From Chryseobacterium gleum (GTDB lineage Bacteria; Bacteroidota; Bacteroidia; Flavobacteriales; Weeksellaceae), in contig NZ_LR134289.1 in the NCBI RefSeq assembly GCF_900636535.1, positions 5,542,923 to 5,606,922 of the forward strand: a DNA stretch of 64,000 bases, written 5' to 3'. Positions 39,088 to 47,049 of the stretch are shown here, one piece after another. The notes beneath the pieces are model-generated. The model made no database searches and was not told the DNA's origin. It was given only the letters and a program-made list of their open reading frames with translations. Positions within the stretch are counted from its first letter, which is position 1. Every line of letters begins with the position of its first letter. The translations under genes and the position numbers were made by a program.

Positions 39088-39114
39088 CTTTTAGTTAGAA
39101 TATACAAACCTGAA

Positions 39115-39417
39115 ATGCTTCAAGATTTAGAAAATAATTTTTCAGAATTAGAGAGAAAGATTTCGACTCTGCAAAAGAACTATAAAAATCTTACGGAAAA
39201 TTTAAAAGAATTAAGTATTGAGCATGAAGAGTTGAAGAAGAAGTATGATGAAGAAAGAAGAAAAAATCAGGTATTAGCAGAAGAACAAAAAAATATAAAA
39301 CTTTATTCAGCAATATCAGGAAATCCTGAACACAATAGATTAATGAAAAACCATATCAACAGATTGGTAAAAGAAATTGATTTCTGTATTGCTCAGCTTC
39401 AAAACAGTGGATTATAA
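39115..39417 (+). CDS. ZapB-like coiled-coil protein
   Basis: A protein of about 100 residues that is nearly all coiled coil (LENNFSELERKISTLQKNYK onward), with a C-terminal helical part ending CIAQLQNSG. It overlaps zapA by 1 base (TAATG). A short coiled coil coupled to zapA suggests a divisome partner of ZapA, like ZapB, though no sequence similarity is claimed. Earlier in-frame ATGs are excluded by the terminator at 39001 and the promoter at 39059. Confidence 0.7.
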   Translation: MLQDLENNFSELERKISTLQKNYKNLTENLKELSIEHEELKKKYDEERRKNQVLAEEQKNIKLYSAISGNPEHNRLMKNHINRLVKEIDFCIAQLQNSGL

Positions 39418-39704
39418 TGGAGATAAGGAGAATAACCGTCAACATTGCAGGAAGAGTGTATCCGCTGAACGTACCGGCAGCAGAGGAAGAAACTTTGCGT
39501 AAAGTAGGGAAGCAGATCGAGAATATGATTAAAGATTTTGAACAGAATTTCGATGTAAGAGATAAACAGGATGCTTTGGCTATGTGTGCCCTTAAACTGG
39601 GAACCAATGCAGAAGTGGTTTCTCTTAACTACGAGAAAAATATTAATTCTACCAACGAAAGATTAGCACAGATTAATCAATCGTTGAATGAAATCGGGAA
39701 ATAG
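39417..39704 (+). CDS. zapA: cell division protein ZapA
   Basis: A 95-residue ZapA-family protein: RRITVNIAGRVYPLNVPA, then LRKVGKQIENMIKDFE and DKQDALAMCALKL, ending in a coiled coil. ZapA crosslinks FtsZ filaments. It is coupled to the coiled-coil gene before it and is followed by the 6S RNA candidate. Confidence 0.92.
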   Translation: MEIRRITVNIAGRVYPLNVPAAEEETLRKVGKQIENMIKDFEQNFDVRDKQDALAMCALKLGTNAEVVSLNYEKNINSTNERLAQINQSLNEIGK

Positions 39705-39727
39705 ATTTTTTTTCCTGAAAAATTACT

Positions 39728-39896
39728 GCCTACAATAATTCTAACACATTAAAGGTAAACTCAACGCTAAACAATTACCGAACAAATGTCCATTGAATGG
39801 CGCGCCGGACTTCCGGATTACAGACAGTGGAAATCAGTTCAAATCGTGTTGATTAGGAGTTTACTCTCAATCTCTGGATTATTGTAGGCTTTTTTT
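39728..39896 (+). ncRNA. ssrS: 6S RNA candidate
   Basis: The ends pair over 12 perfect bases (GCCTACAATAAT 39728-39739 with ATTATTGTAGGC 39878-39889), followed by a T-tract. Inside is a large bubble (39740-39754 and 39865-39877), then GTAAACTC/GAGTTTAC, CTAA/TTAG across a 4-base bulge, GAAC/GTTC, CCATTG/CAGTGG and a CCGG-ACTT-CCGG tip. A rod of about 165 bases with a central bubble is the 6S RNA form, which traps RNA polymerase by mimicking an open promoter. Its place just after zapA matches ssrS in proteobacteria. Confidence 0.65.
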
Positions 39897-39933
39897 ATTT
39901 AGATATGAATACAATTAAAACTCAATATATATT

Positions 39934-41499
39934 ATGATAGAAGTTATAGTCGGTGTTGTTTGTTTGGTAATCGGGGCTGTAGTGGGAATATTTTTTTCCA
40001 GAAGTTCTCTGAATACTAAAGCAAAATTCATCATAGATGATGCCAAGAAGAATGCCGAAAACCTTATAGAAAAAGCTAATGTACAGGCTGAATCCATAAA
40101 GAAAGAAAAAAATCTCCAGGCAAAAGAAAAATTCCTGGAACTGAAATCACAGCATGATGCTGACATTCAGGCCCGCGAAAAGAAAATGCAGGAGATTGAG
40201 AAAAGAATCAAGGATAAAGAACATAAGCTGAATGACGAGCTTAGCAAGACCGGAAAACTTGAAAAAGATCTGGATAAGCAGATTGCTGACTACGCTAAGA
40301 AGAACGAAATTCTGGAAAGAAAACAGCAGGAGCTGGATGTTGCAACAGCTAAGAAAGTAGAAATACTTGAGAAAATTTCCAACTATACCGCTGAAGAAGC
40401 CAAAGCAGAATTGGTAGAAACCATGAGAGCTGAAGCAAAAACAAGAGCGCAGGCACACGTTCAGAGCATCATGGAGGAAGCTCAGATGAATGCTAAAAAC
40501 GAAGCAAGAAAAATCGTTATCCAAACGATCCAGAGAATCGGAACAGAGCAGGCTATCGAAAATTCAGTATCAGTTTTCAACATTGAGTCTGATGAAGTAA
40601 AAGGTAGAATTATCGGTAGAGAAGGTAGAAACATCCGTGCTTTGGAAGCCGTAACAGGAGTAGAGATCATTGTTGACGATACACCGGAAGCCATTCTTCT
40701 TTCTTGTTTCGATCCGGTAAGAAGAGAAATTGCAAGACTATCCCTTCACAGATTGGTAACTGACGGTAGAATTCACCCGGCAAGAATTGAAGAAGTTGTT
40801 GAAAAAACAAGAAAACAGATCGAGGAGGAAATCATTGAAGTAGGTAAGAGAACCATCATTGATTTAGGAATCCACGGATTACACCCTGAGCTGATCAAAA
40901 TCGTTGGTAGAATGAAATACCGTTCTTCTTACGGGCAGAACTTATTGCAGCACTCAAGAGAAGTTGCCAATATCGCTGCAACAATGGCTGCTGAGTTAGG
41001 ATTAAACGTAAAATTAGCAAAAAGAGCAGGTCTTTTACATGATATCGGTAAAGTTCCTGAGCAGGAATCAGAATTACCACACGCATTGTTAGGAATGCAG
41101 TGGGCTGAGAAATACGGTGAAAATCCGGAGGTTGTTAACGCAATCGGAGCGCACCACGACGAAATTGAAATGAAATCATTATTATCACCAATCATCCAGG
41201 TTGCCGATGCGATCTCAGGAGCAAGACCGGGAGCAAGAAGACAGGTATTGGAATCTTATATCCAGAGATTGAAAGACCTTGAATCTGCAGCATTAAGCTT
41301 CGATGGAGTATCCAGTGCCTATGCAATCCAGGCGGGTAGAGAACTGAGAGTAATGGTAGAAAGCGGAAAAGTAAACGATGAAGTAGCTTCCCAGCTTTCT
41401 TACGATATCTCTGAGAAAATCCAGAATGAACTGACTTATCCGGGACAGGTAAAAGTAACAGTGATCAGAGAAACAAGAGCTGTGAATATTGCCAGATAA
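39934..41499 (+). CDS. rny: ribonuclease Y
   Basis: A 521-residue membrane-anchored endoribonuclease that starts bulk mRNA decay. It has one N-terminal helix, a long coiled coil (about residues 30-200), a KH domain with [19 protein letters not shown], and an HD domain with [10 protein letters not shown] and [11 protein letters not shown], where HD holds the metal ligands. Length and order are normal for the family. Confidence 0.96.
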   Translation: MIEVIVGVVCLVIGAVVGIFFSRSSLNTKAKFIIDDAKKNAENLIEKANVQAESIKKEKNLQAKEKFLELKSQHDADIQAREKKMQEIEKRIKDKEHKLNDELSKTGKLEKDLDKQIADYAKKNEILERKQQELDVATAKKVEILEKISNYTAEEAKAELVETMRAEAKTRAQAHVQSIMEEAQMNAKNEARKIVIQTIQRIGTEQAIENSVSVFNIESDEVKGRIIGREGRNIRALEAVTGVEIIVDDTPEAILLSCFDPVRREIARLSLHRLVTDGRIHPARIEEVVEKTRKQIEEEIIEVGKRTIIDLGIHGLHPELIKIVGRMKYRSSYGQNLLQHSREVANIAATMAAELGLNVKLAKRAGLLHDIGKVPEQESELPHALLGMQWAEKYGENPEVVNAIGAHHDEIEMKSLLSPIIQVADAISGARPGARRQVLESYIQRLKDLESAALSFDGVSSAYAIQAGRELRVMVESGKVNDEVASQLSYDISEKIQNELTYPGQVKVTVIRETRAVNIAR

Positions 41500-41521
41500 T
41501 AATCAGAAAAAGATATTTGAT

Positions 41522-41553
41522 AAAAACCTTTCAAGAAATTGAAAGGTTTTTTA
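41522..41553 (+). terminator. rny terminator
   Basis: AAAAACCTTTCAA-GAAA-TTGAAAGGTTTTT: 13-bp stem running into the T-tract. Confidence 0.9.
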
Positions 41554-41572
41554 TTTTTATCAAAACTTAAAA

Positions 41573-42814
41573 ATGCAAGAACTGTCCATGTCTTCGAAAC
41601 TGAAGTACATTTTCTCTATTCCCGTTATTATATCAGCCCTCGGCTACTTTGTAGACATCTATGATCTCCTTTTGTTTGGAATTGTCAGAATACCCAGCTT
41701 AAAGGCATTGGGACTGAATCCCGATGCAGACGGAACCTTTATTCTGAACTGTCAGATGGTGGGGCTTCTTCTCGGAGGTGTTTTCTGGGGGATCTTCGGA
41801 GATAAAAAAGGAAGACTTTCCGTACTCTTCGGGTCTATTCTGGTGTATTCATTGGCTAATATTGCCTGTGGTTTCCTGCCTTATTTTCCAAAAGAACATT
41901 TAGTATACCAATATGCCGGTTTAAGGTTCATTGCTGGTATTGGCTTGGCCGGAGAGCTTGGAGCCGGAATTACGCTGGTTTCTGAAAGCCTGCCGAAGAA
42001 TTTAAGGGCAATAGGAACCTCAGTTGTTGCCGGATTCGGATTAATGGGCGCTGTTGTTGCCCAGCTTACTGTAGAGCTGGCTGGTGGCTGGAACATTTCT
42101 TACATAATCGGTGGGATTATGGGAATCATGTTATTGATACTGAGAATCAGCGTATCGGAATCCGGGATTTACAAGAATATTGAGCATAAAAATGTCTCAA
42201 AAGGAAACTTTCTCTCTTTCTTTACCAATAAAGACCGATTGATAAGGTATTTAAAATGTATTGCAGTAGGATTACCTACGTGGTATTGCATAGGGATTCT
42301 GGCTGTTTTAGCCAATCAGTTTGCCCCTGAATTAGGTATAAAGGATATCAACCCCGGAAAAGCAATTATGTGGGCTTATATAGGTATTTCTGTCGGTGAT
42401 CTGCTGAGCGGTTTTATTTCTCATGCTTTAAAATCACGCAAAATGGCCATCTTTTACATGTTGATCTTTACACTGATTGGGGTCGCCATCATGCTGTTCG
42501 GAAATACCAATACCGAAACCAAATATTATCTGTTTTGTGTCTGGCTGGGATTTGGTACAGGATATTGGGCTATGTTTGTGACATTAGCCGCAGAACAGTT
42601 TGGAACCAATATCAGAAATACAGCAACAACAACTGTTCCGAATATGGTGAGAGGCCTTGTTCCTGTTATGATTCTGGCTTTTGATTCACTTAAAGCTCAT
42701 TTTCCTGTGGTGGAAAGTGCTGCCATTGTAGGGGTGGTAGTATTCGGGCTGGCATTTTATTCATCACTTACGATTTCAGAAACCCACGACAAAGATCTTG
42801 AGTTTACAGAATAA
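41573..42814 (+). CDS. MFS transporter
   Basis: A 413-residue protein with about twelve helices. The loop 2-3 signature is WGIFGDKKGRLSVLFGS and the matching one in the second half is less clear. It resembles sugar/metabolite:H+ symporters: AGELGAGITLVSESLPKNLR and AAEQFGTNIRNTATTTVPN hold the conserved ER-like sites of loop 4-5 and 10-11. Substrate unknown. A second in-frame Met lies five residues downstream of the chosen start. Confidence 0.85.
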   Translation: MQELSMSSKLKYIFSIPVIISALGYFVDIYDLLLFGIVRIPSLKALGLNPDADGTFILNCQMVGLLLGGVFWGIFGDKKGRLSVLFGSILVYSLANIACGFLPYFPKEHLVYQYAGLRFIAGIGLAGELGAGITLVSESLPKNLRAIGTSVVAGFGLMGAVVAQLTVELAGGWNISYIIGGIMGIMLLILRISVSESGIYKNIEHKNVSKGNFLSFFTNKDRLIRYLKCIAVGLPTWYCIGILAVLANQFAPELGIKDINPGKAIMWAYIGISVGDLLSGFISHALKSRKMAIFYMLIFTLIGVAIMLFGNTNTETKYYLFCVWLGFGTGYWAMFVTLAAEQFGTNIRNTATTTVPNMVRGLVPVMILAFDSLKAHFPVVESAAIVGVVVFGLAFYSSLTISETHDKDLEFTE

Positions 42815-42937
42815 ATGAAACTGTTTAAAAAAAATAAAAAAGTTATTCCTTGTTTTGAATATAATAATCAGGTTATAATCAATAAATTATTAACTTTTAT
42901 ACTAAATTTTGTTGCGTGTTATTAATATTTGTTTAAC

Positions 42938-42964
42938 TTTGGAAAGTAACTAAAACTATATTTG
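42938..42964 (+). promoter_or_regulatory. promoter of the GG-leader peptide gene
   Basis: TTTG at 42938-42941 and TATATTTG at 42957-42964 with a 15-base spacer, slightly short of the usual 17-23. The transcript would start near 42971. Confidence 0.5.
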
Positions 42965-42983
42965 TTTAATCAAACTAAATCTC

Positions 42984-43172
42984 ATGAACATTATGAAAAA
43001 TGCTAAAAAATTAAGAAAGCAGGATCTGAAAAACATTACTGGAGGAATAAGCGGAAATCCTGATTTATCTCTTTGCGGATGCAGCTGCTCAGGATCAGTA
43101 ACAGGACCGTGGTATTGCGTACAGTATATTGCTTGTCCGCAGGTTTATACTTGTGGTGAAGCTGCTATCTAA
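42984..43172 (+). CDS. double-glycine leader, Cys-rich bacteriocin-like peptide
   Basis: A 62-residue precursor. The leader MKNAKKLRKQDLKNITGG (from Met4) ends in Gly20-Gly21, the cut site of peptidase-containing ABC exporters, and follows the leader pattern common in Chryseobacterium small peptides. The 41-residue core has six cysteines (31, 33, 35, 45, 51, 57) with CGCSC at its start. No modifying enzyme, exporter or immunity gene is next to it. It has its own promoter and a strong terminator, so it is a stand-alone gene. Product activity is unknown. Confidence 0.8.
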   Translation: MNIMKNAKKLRKQDLKNITGGISGNPDLSLCGCSCSGSVTGPWYCVQYIACPQVYTCGEAAI

Positions 43173-43215
43173 AGAAATTATTTCAATATGAAATAAACAT
43201 TTCCACATTTAATAT

Positions 43216-43254
43216 GCAGCACCCTTTTGTTTTCAAAAGGGTGCTGCTCTTTTT
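43216..43254. terminator. strong terminator after the GG-leader gene
   Basis: GCAGCACCCTTTT, 6-base loop, AAAAGGGTGCTGC, then CTTTTT: perfect 13-bp stem. It reaches the 3' end of the convergent yeiH gene, so it may also serve that gene. Confidence 0.88.
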
Positions 43255-44188
43255 AACGGATAATGTAAAGAAGACTTCCGGCACTTATCGTAATCCAGAG
43301 GAGTACTGCGGTAAGCAACGGCTTTAATCCTATAGATTTCAGGGTTTGAAGGGAAAGGGTAGAACCGATGAAAAACAGGGTCAGATTAAGTCCGGATTTT
43401 GCCAGAACTGTGATTGAGCTACTGAAACGGTCAAGAACCGGGAAATATGTATTCAAAAGAATAGCAATAATAAAATAGCCGATGAACCATGGAATTTTTA
43501 TTTTAGTTCCTTTACTTTTAAAAATAAACATAGTAATCAGTGAAACCGGGATAATCCATAATGCACGGGCAAGCTTCACTGTCGTTGCTATTTTCAGAGC
43601 CTCATCGCCATATTTGCTTGCAGCACCTACTACAGAACTTGTATCATGAATTCCCACTGCACACCAAAGCCCGAACTGCTCCTGTGAAAGATTCAGCAGA
43701 TGCCCTATCGCAGGATAGACAAACAACGCAATTGAATTTAAGGTAAAAACAATCGCCAGCGCAAGGGAAATCTGTTTCGTGCTTGGTTTAATAATGGGAG
43801 ATACTGCCGCGATGGCACTTCCTCCACAGATAGCTGTTCCTGCAGACAAGAGATAAGACAAGGGCCTTTCCAGTTTAAATATTTTTCCCAGAAAATATCC
43901 CAAAACCATGACAGTAACAATACTTACAATAGTCAGCATCAAGCCTGTTTTTCCCGCATTAAGAGCTTCATCCAGCTTTAACCCGAATCCCAGTCCTACA
44001 ATTGAAATCTGCAGCAGCAGATGAATATATTGATGAAGATGTTTTTCAAAAGGGTTTCCCATAAAAACAGCCAGGGCAAATCCCAAAGCAAGGGCAATTG
44101 GAGAAGATATGAGCGGTGTAAGGCATAATACGGCCAAAACTATAAAGAATACTTTCCGGGTCATTTCATTCTGAATGAAATCTTTCAT
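43253..44188 (-). CDS. yeiH: YeiH/UPF0324 family putative exporter
   Basis: A protein of about 311 residues with ten or so helices. ISIVGLGFGLKL, GTAICGGSAIAAVSPII and GIHDTSSVVGAASKYG are the marks of the YeiH (UPF0324) family, annotated as putative sulfate exporters. The start at 44188 (MKDFIQNEM) is preferred to an ATG 27 bases upstream that adds VQILKVRI-type residues. It follows a LysR regulator in the same direction, with palindromic operators in the gap. Confidence 0.88.
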   Translation of the reverse strand: MKDFIQNEMTRKVFFIVLAVLCLTPLISSPIALALGFALAVFMGNPFEKHLHQYIHLLLQISIVGLGFGLKLDEALNAGKTGLMLTIVSIVTVMVLGYFLGKIFKLERPLSYLLSAGTAICGGSAIAAVSPIIKPSTKQISLALAIVFTLNSIALFVYPAIGHLLNLSQEQFGLWCAVGIHDTSSVVGAASKYGDEALKIATTVKLARALWIIPVSLITMFIFKSKGTKIKIPWFIGYFIIAILLNTYFPVLDRFSSSITVLAKSGLNLTLFFIGSTLSLQTLKSIGLKPLLTAVLLWITISAGSLLYIIR

Positions 44189-44230
44189 AATGCGAACTTT
44201 TAAAATCTGCACCAAAATTCCGGAAAATAG

Positions 44231-44278
44231 TATAACAAAATAAATCGTATTTTGTTATATAGGATAACTATAAGTTAT
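44231..44278 (-). promoter_or_regulatory. two palindromic operators before yeiH
   Basis: A perfect 12-base inverted repeat TATAACAAAATA / TATTTTGTTATA with a 5-base centre (44231-44259), then ATAACT-ATA-AGTTAT (44264-44278). Both share the half-site ATAAC/GTTAT. They lie between the lysR stop and the yeiH start, as expected for the paired recognition and activation sites of a LysR-type regulator. Confidence 0.65.
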
Positions 44279-44293
44279 ATCTTTGCTTGTTCT

Positions 44294-45172
44294 TTATTGC
44301 TCTGCAAATCTCAGGAAAAGCTTAATCAGTTCAGACTGCTCACCTTTAGGAAGGATAAAATGAAAATCCCTTTCAATACTGAAGTTTTTAATATCAATGA
44401 CGGTAAGGATATTATTTTTAAGTTCATTCAATATGGTGCTGATGGAAAGAAAGGCCACACATTCCGAATGAAGAAGGTAATTTTTAATACTTTCACTGCT
44501 TCCCAACTGCATAACGGTATTCAATTCATTGATATTGATTCCTTTTTCTTTGAGCCTGTTTTGTATGAACTCCAGCGTACCGGAACCCTGTTCTCTGAAA
44601 ATCAGATCCAGCTGATAAAGGTCCTTCAGGTGTAAAGTTTTATGAGCAAGAGGATGATCGGATTTTGCTGCCAAAACAATTTCATCCGGCTTGAAAGTCC
44701 TGTACTCAAAATAAGAAGACTGCGACTCACCTTCGATAATACCAAGGTCAATTTTTTCTTCCTTTAAAAGTGATGAAATAGCTTCCGTATTGCCCGTAAG
44801 AAGCTCAATCTTAATGTCTTTATAGTAAGTATTAAATTTGGCTAAAATTTCAGGCAAAATATACTGCGCAACCGTTGTGCTTGCTCCGATAATCAGTTTT
44901 CCCTTATGTTGTTGATTGATCTGGCTGATTTCAAACTCCATGTCACGGTAGATATTTCTGATCTTTTCAGCATGTTCATACAAAATCTTACCGCTTTGGG
45001 TCAACTGAATAGAAGTTCCTTTACGGTCAAATAACTTCGCGCCTACCTGGGTTTCAATTTCTTTAATGTGTTTGGTGACAGCAGGCTGTGAGATATGAAG
45101 CTCTTCTGAAGCTTTAGTGAAACTTAAGCGGGAAGCTACCGTATGGAAAACTTTTAATCTGTAATCGAACAT
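44294..45172 (-). CDS. LysR-family transcriptional regulator
   Basis: A 292-residue regulator. The N-terminal helix-turn-helix is FHTVASRLSFTKASEELHIS followed by QPAVTKHIKEIE and GAKLFDRKG. The C-terminal effector domain begins KLIIGASTTVAQYILP and includes DLGIIEGES. It is of the CysL/YeiE/CbbR kind and its tandem neighbour is yeiH, a pairing seen in other bacteria. It probably controls yeiH through the palindromes in the gap. Confidence 0.92.
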   Translation of the reverse strand: MFDYRLKVFHTVASRLSFTKASEELHISQPAVTKHIKEIETQVGAKLFDRKGTSIQLTQSGKILYEHAEKIRNIYRDMEFEISQINQQHKGKLIIGASTTVAQYILPEILAKFNTYYKDIKIELLTGNTEAISSLLKEEKIDLGIIEGESQSSYFEYRTFKPDEIVLAAKSDHPLAHKTLHLKDLYQLDLIFREQGSGTLEFIQNRLKEKGININELNTVMQLGSSESIKNYLLHSECVAFLSISTILNELKNNILTVIDIKNFSIERDFHFILPKGEQSELIKLFLRFAEQ

Positions 45173-45467
45173 GGCGTAAAATTACGAATTATAGTTGGAA
45201 ACGGGAAGTGGAGTGAGTTTGAGAGTTTGAGAGTGTAAGGGGTTAATGCATTAAGGTTTCGGGTTTTCAGGTTTCGTGGTACGGGATTCGGGATTTCAGG
45301 TTTGGGTTTTTAAGTTTGAGGGATTTTGGGTTCAAGATGTTATAAGTGAAGAACTGAGAGCTAATAAAAACCAGCATCCCGCAACCAACAACAAAATAAA
45401 CTAATAACTGTAACCCCGCATCCCGTAACTCGTAACTCGTAACCCGCACCCCGCATCTCGAAACCCC
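45173..45467. repeat. long G-then-C skewed intergenic repeat
   Basis: 295 bases without a real gene. The left half has GAGTTTGAGAGTTTGAGAGTG and then GGTTTCGGG/GGGATTCGGG words; the right half has CATCCCGCAACC, CCCGCATCCCG and three AACTCGTAAC-type copies. The halves are roughly complementary, so the transcript could form a long imperfect hairpin. A short minus-strand ORF here has no protein-like features. Confidence 0.7.
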
Positions 45468-46775
45468 TTATAAAAAATCCGAAACAGATCTGTCCTGCTG
45501 GCTTTCGTATCTTCTGTTTTTTGCTTCTCCTATTTTCTGCTTTGCATAAATGCTGTTATGTCCTGAAAGAAGATAAGATACAACACAAGCAATAGCTACA
45601 TATACACCGCATTCTGCCCCGAATAATTCAATTCCCATCAGCATACAGGCCAAAGGAGTATTGGTGGCTCCGGCAAATACAGCAACAAATCCCATCCCGG
45701 CCAATAGCCCGAAAGGTAAAGGAATAAAAAGAGATAAAGCACTGCCTAGAGTAGCTCCGATAAAAAACAGCGGGGTAACTTCACCACCTTTAAATCCGGC
45801 CGAAAGCGTAACAATGGTAAAGATCATTTTTAAGGCAAAATCATATAGTGGAAGCTGCTTTTCAAAAGATTCCATAATCATAGGAATTCCCAGTCCAATA
45901 TAACGGGTAGTACCCATGGCAAAAACGGCAAGTGCTATTATGATTCCTCCGGCAACAGGTCGAAGCGGAGGATATTTGACTTTCGATTTGAAAAAAGATC
46001 CCATCCAATGAATGATTTTACTGAAAGCAGCGGCACAGATTCCAAAAGCAATACCTGCCAGAATACTGTAAAGAATGGGTAAAAATTCCAGTTTTGGTAC
46101 GAAATCAATATGATAATGGGTATGTTTTACTTTCCAGAGATTGGTCACCAGGTCAGCAAGAACGGCCGAAGCAAATGCAGGGAAAATAGCATTATAACGG
46201 ATTCTTCCTATTAGAAAAACTTCAAGACCGAAAACAGCACCAGCCAAAGGAGTTCCGAAAACAGAGCCAAATCCGGCGGCTATCGCTGAAATAATCAGTA
46301 CTTTTCTATCATTTCGGTCGAGCTTAAAAGGTTTTGTAAGCTGATCTGCAATAGCACCTGCCATTTGAAGCGCTGTTCCTTCACGACCTGCAGAGCCTCC
46401 GAAAAAATGAGTCGCAATCGTTCCCAGATAAACAAAGGGAGCCATTTTAAACGGAATGATGCCTTTGGGCTCATGGATGGTATCGATCAACAGGTTATTT
46501 CCGGCTTCAACATCTTTCCCGAAGTAATAGTAAAGCAGTCCTATCAAAAATCCGGCAACAGGAAGAAAAGCTATCAGCCAGAGATGATTTTCTCTGAAAT
46601 TGGTAACCCATTCCAACGACTGAAGAAATCCTGCAGAAGCGGTTCCAACCAAAGCTCCTATAATCATACTGATGAACAGCCATTTTAAAATATAAGGCAG
46701 TGCCGGGAATTTTCTGAAGAAAAAATGAGTGTGAAAAACTGCTTTTTTACCAAGTGTCCATTGATTTTTTGACAT
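45468..46775 (-). CDS. CLC-family fluoride exporter (CLC-F type)
   Basis: A 435-residue CLC-fold transporter. Where chloride-type CLCs have GSGIP, it has AGNNLLID (residues 91-98), the Asn-bearing motif reported for CLC-F fluoride/proton antiporters. The gating Glu is in GGSAGREGTALQMAG (E132). Further motifs are GFGSVFGTPLAGAVFGLEV and KGGEVTPLFFIGATLG. A fluoride riboswitch directly upstream strongly supports fluoride as the substrate. Confidence 0.88.
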   Translation of the reverse strand: MSKNQWTLGKKAVFHTHFFFRKFPALPYILKWLFISMIIGALVGTASAGFLQSLEWVTNFRENHLWLIAFLPVAGFLIGLLYYYFGKDVEAGNNLLIDTIHEPKGIIPFKMAPFVYLGTIATHFFGGSAGREGTALQMAGAIADQLTKPFKLDRNDRKVLIISAIAAGFGSVFGTPLAGAVFGLEVFLIGRIRYNAIFPAFASAVLADLVTNLWKVKHTHYHIDFVPKLEFLPILYSILAGIAFGICAAAFSKIIHWMGSFFKSKVKYPPLRPVAGGIIIALAVFAMGTTRYIGLGIPMIMESFEKQLPLYDFALKMIFTIVTLSAGFKGGEVTPLFFIGATLGSALSLFIPLPFGLLAGMGFVAVFAGATNTPLACMLMGIELFGAECGVYVAIACVVSYLLSGHNSIYAKQKIGEAKNRRYESQQDRSVSDFL

Positions 46776-46781
46776 AATAAT

Positions 46782-46866
46782 CCTGATTAGTTATTTGTTA
46801 ATAATCTTTTAATCAGGCGTCATCAGCTTTTGTAAAGCGGTTGGGTAAGGAAGAACACCATTTCCT
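46782..46866 (-). promoter_or_regulatory. fluoride riboswitch (crcB motif)
   Basis: Read on the minus strand: GGAAATGGTGTTCTTCC (46849-46865), AACCGCT (46836-46842) and AGCTGATGACGCCTGATT (46811-46828). All match the crcB consensus: stem GGAA/TTCC, stem GCTTT/AAAGC, and the pseudoknot GGTGT with ACGCC. Downstream, CCTGATT (46811-46817) can pair with AATCAGG (46782-46788), which lies 6 bases before the ATG. That hairpin shares two bases with the pseudoknot, so fluoride binding would free the start region. No T-run, so control is probably translational. Confidence 0.92.
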
Positions 46867-46877
46867 TTTTGATATTG

Positions 46878-46885
46878 CAAATGTA
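46878..46885 (-). promoter_or_regulatory. -7 box of the fluoride exporter
   Basis: Minus-strand TACATTTG, placing transcription start near 46871, just before the riboswitch. The -33 position falls inside the heptamer repeat. Confidence 0.6.
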
Positions 46886-46890
46886 ATAAT

Positions 46891-46953
46891 AAAAGATAAA
46901 AGATAAAAGATAAAAGATAAAAGATAAAAGATAAAAGATAAAAGATAAAAGAT
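46891..46953. repeat. nine perfect AAAAGAT tandem copies
   Basis: A 63-base microsatellite of nine identical 7-base units. It begins 6 bases upstream of the -7 box of the fluoride exporter and covers the place where a -33 element would be. Confidence 0.97.
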
Positions 46954-47049
46954 CTTTTCATTAAACATCAGCTATACATTCAGATGTCAGATACCAAGGG
47001 ATTTCTCCTGTTTTTAATTTTTCATCAGGTTTTACAGGCTATAATAATT

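Noticed and set aside
38968..39114. N-terminal membrane extension of the ZapB-like protein
   Set aside because: The region contains the porT terminator and a consensus promoter; its hydrophobic look comes from a T-rich stretch.
40147..41195. Antisense ORFs inside rny
   Set aside because: Opposite-strand readings of the coiled-coil, KH and HD coding regions, with no motifs of their own.
45267..45449. 60-codon minus-strand ORF
   Set aside because: It lies wholly inside the degenerate repeat and repeats the same words; no protein-like composition.
46891..46953. CRISPR-like array
   Set aside because: The units are 7 bases long with no spacers; it is a microsatellite. No cas genes are present.
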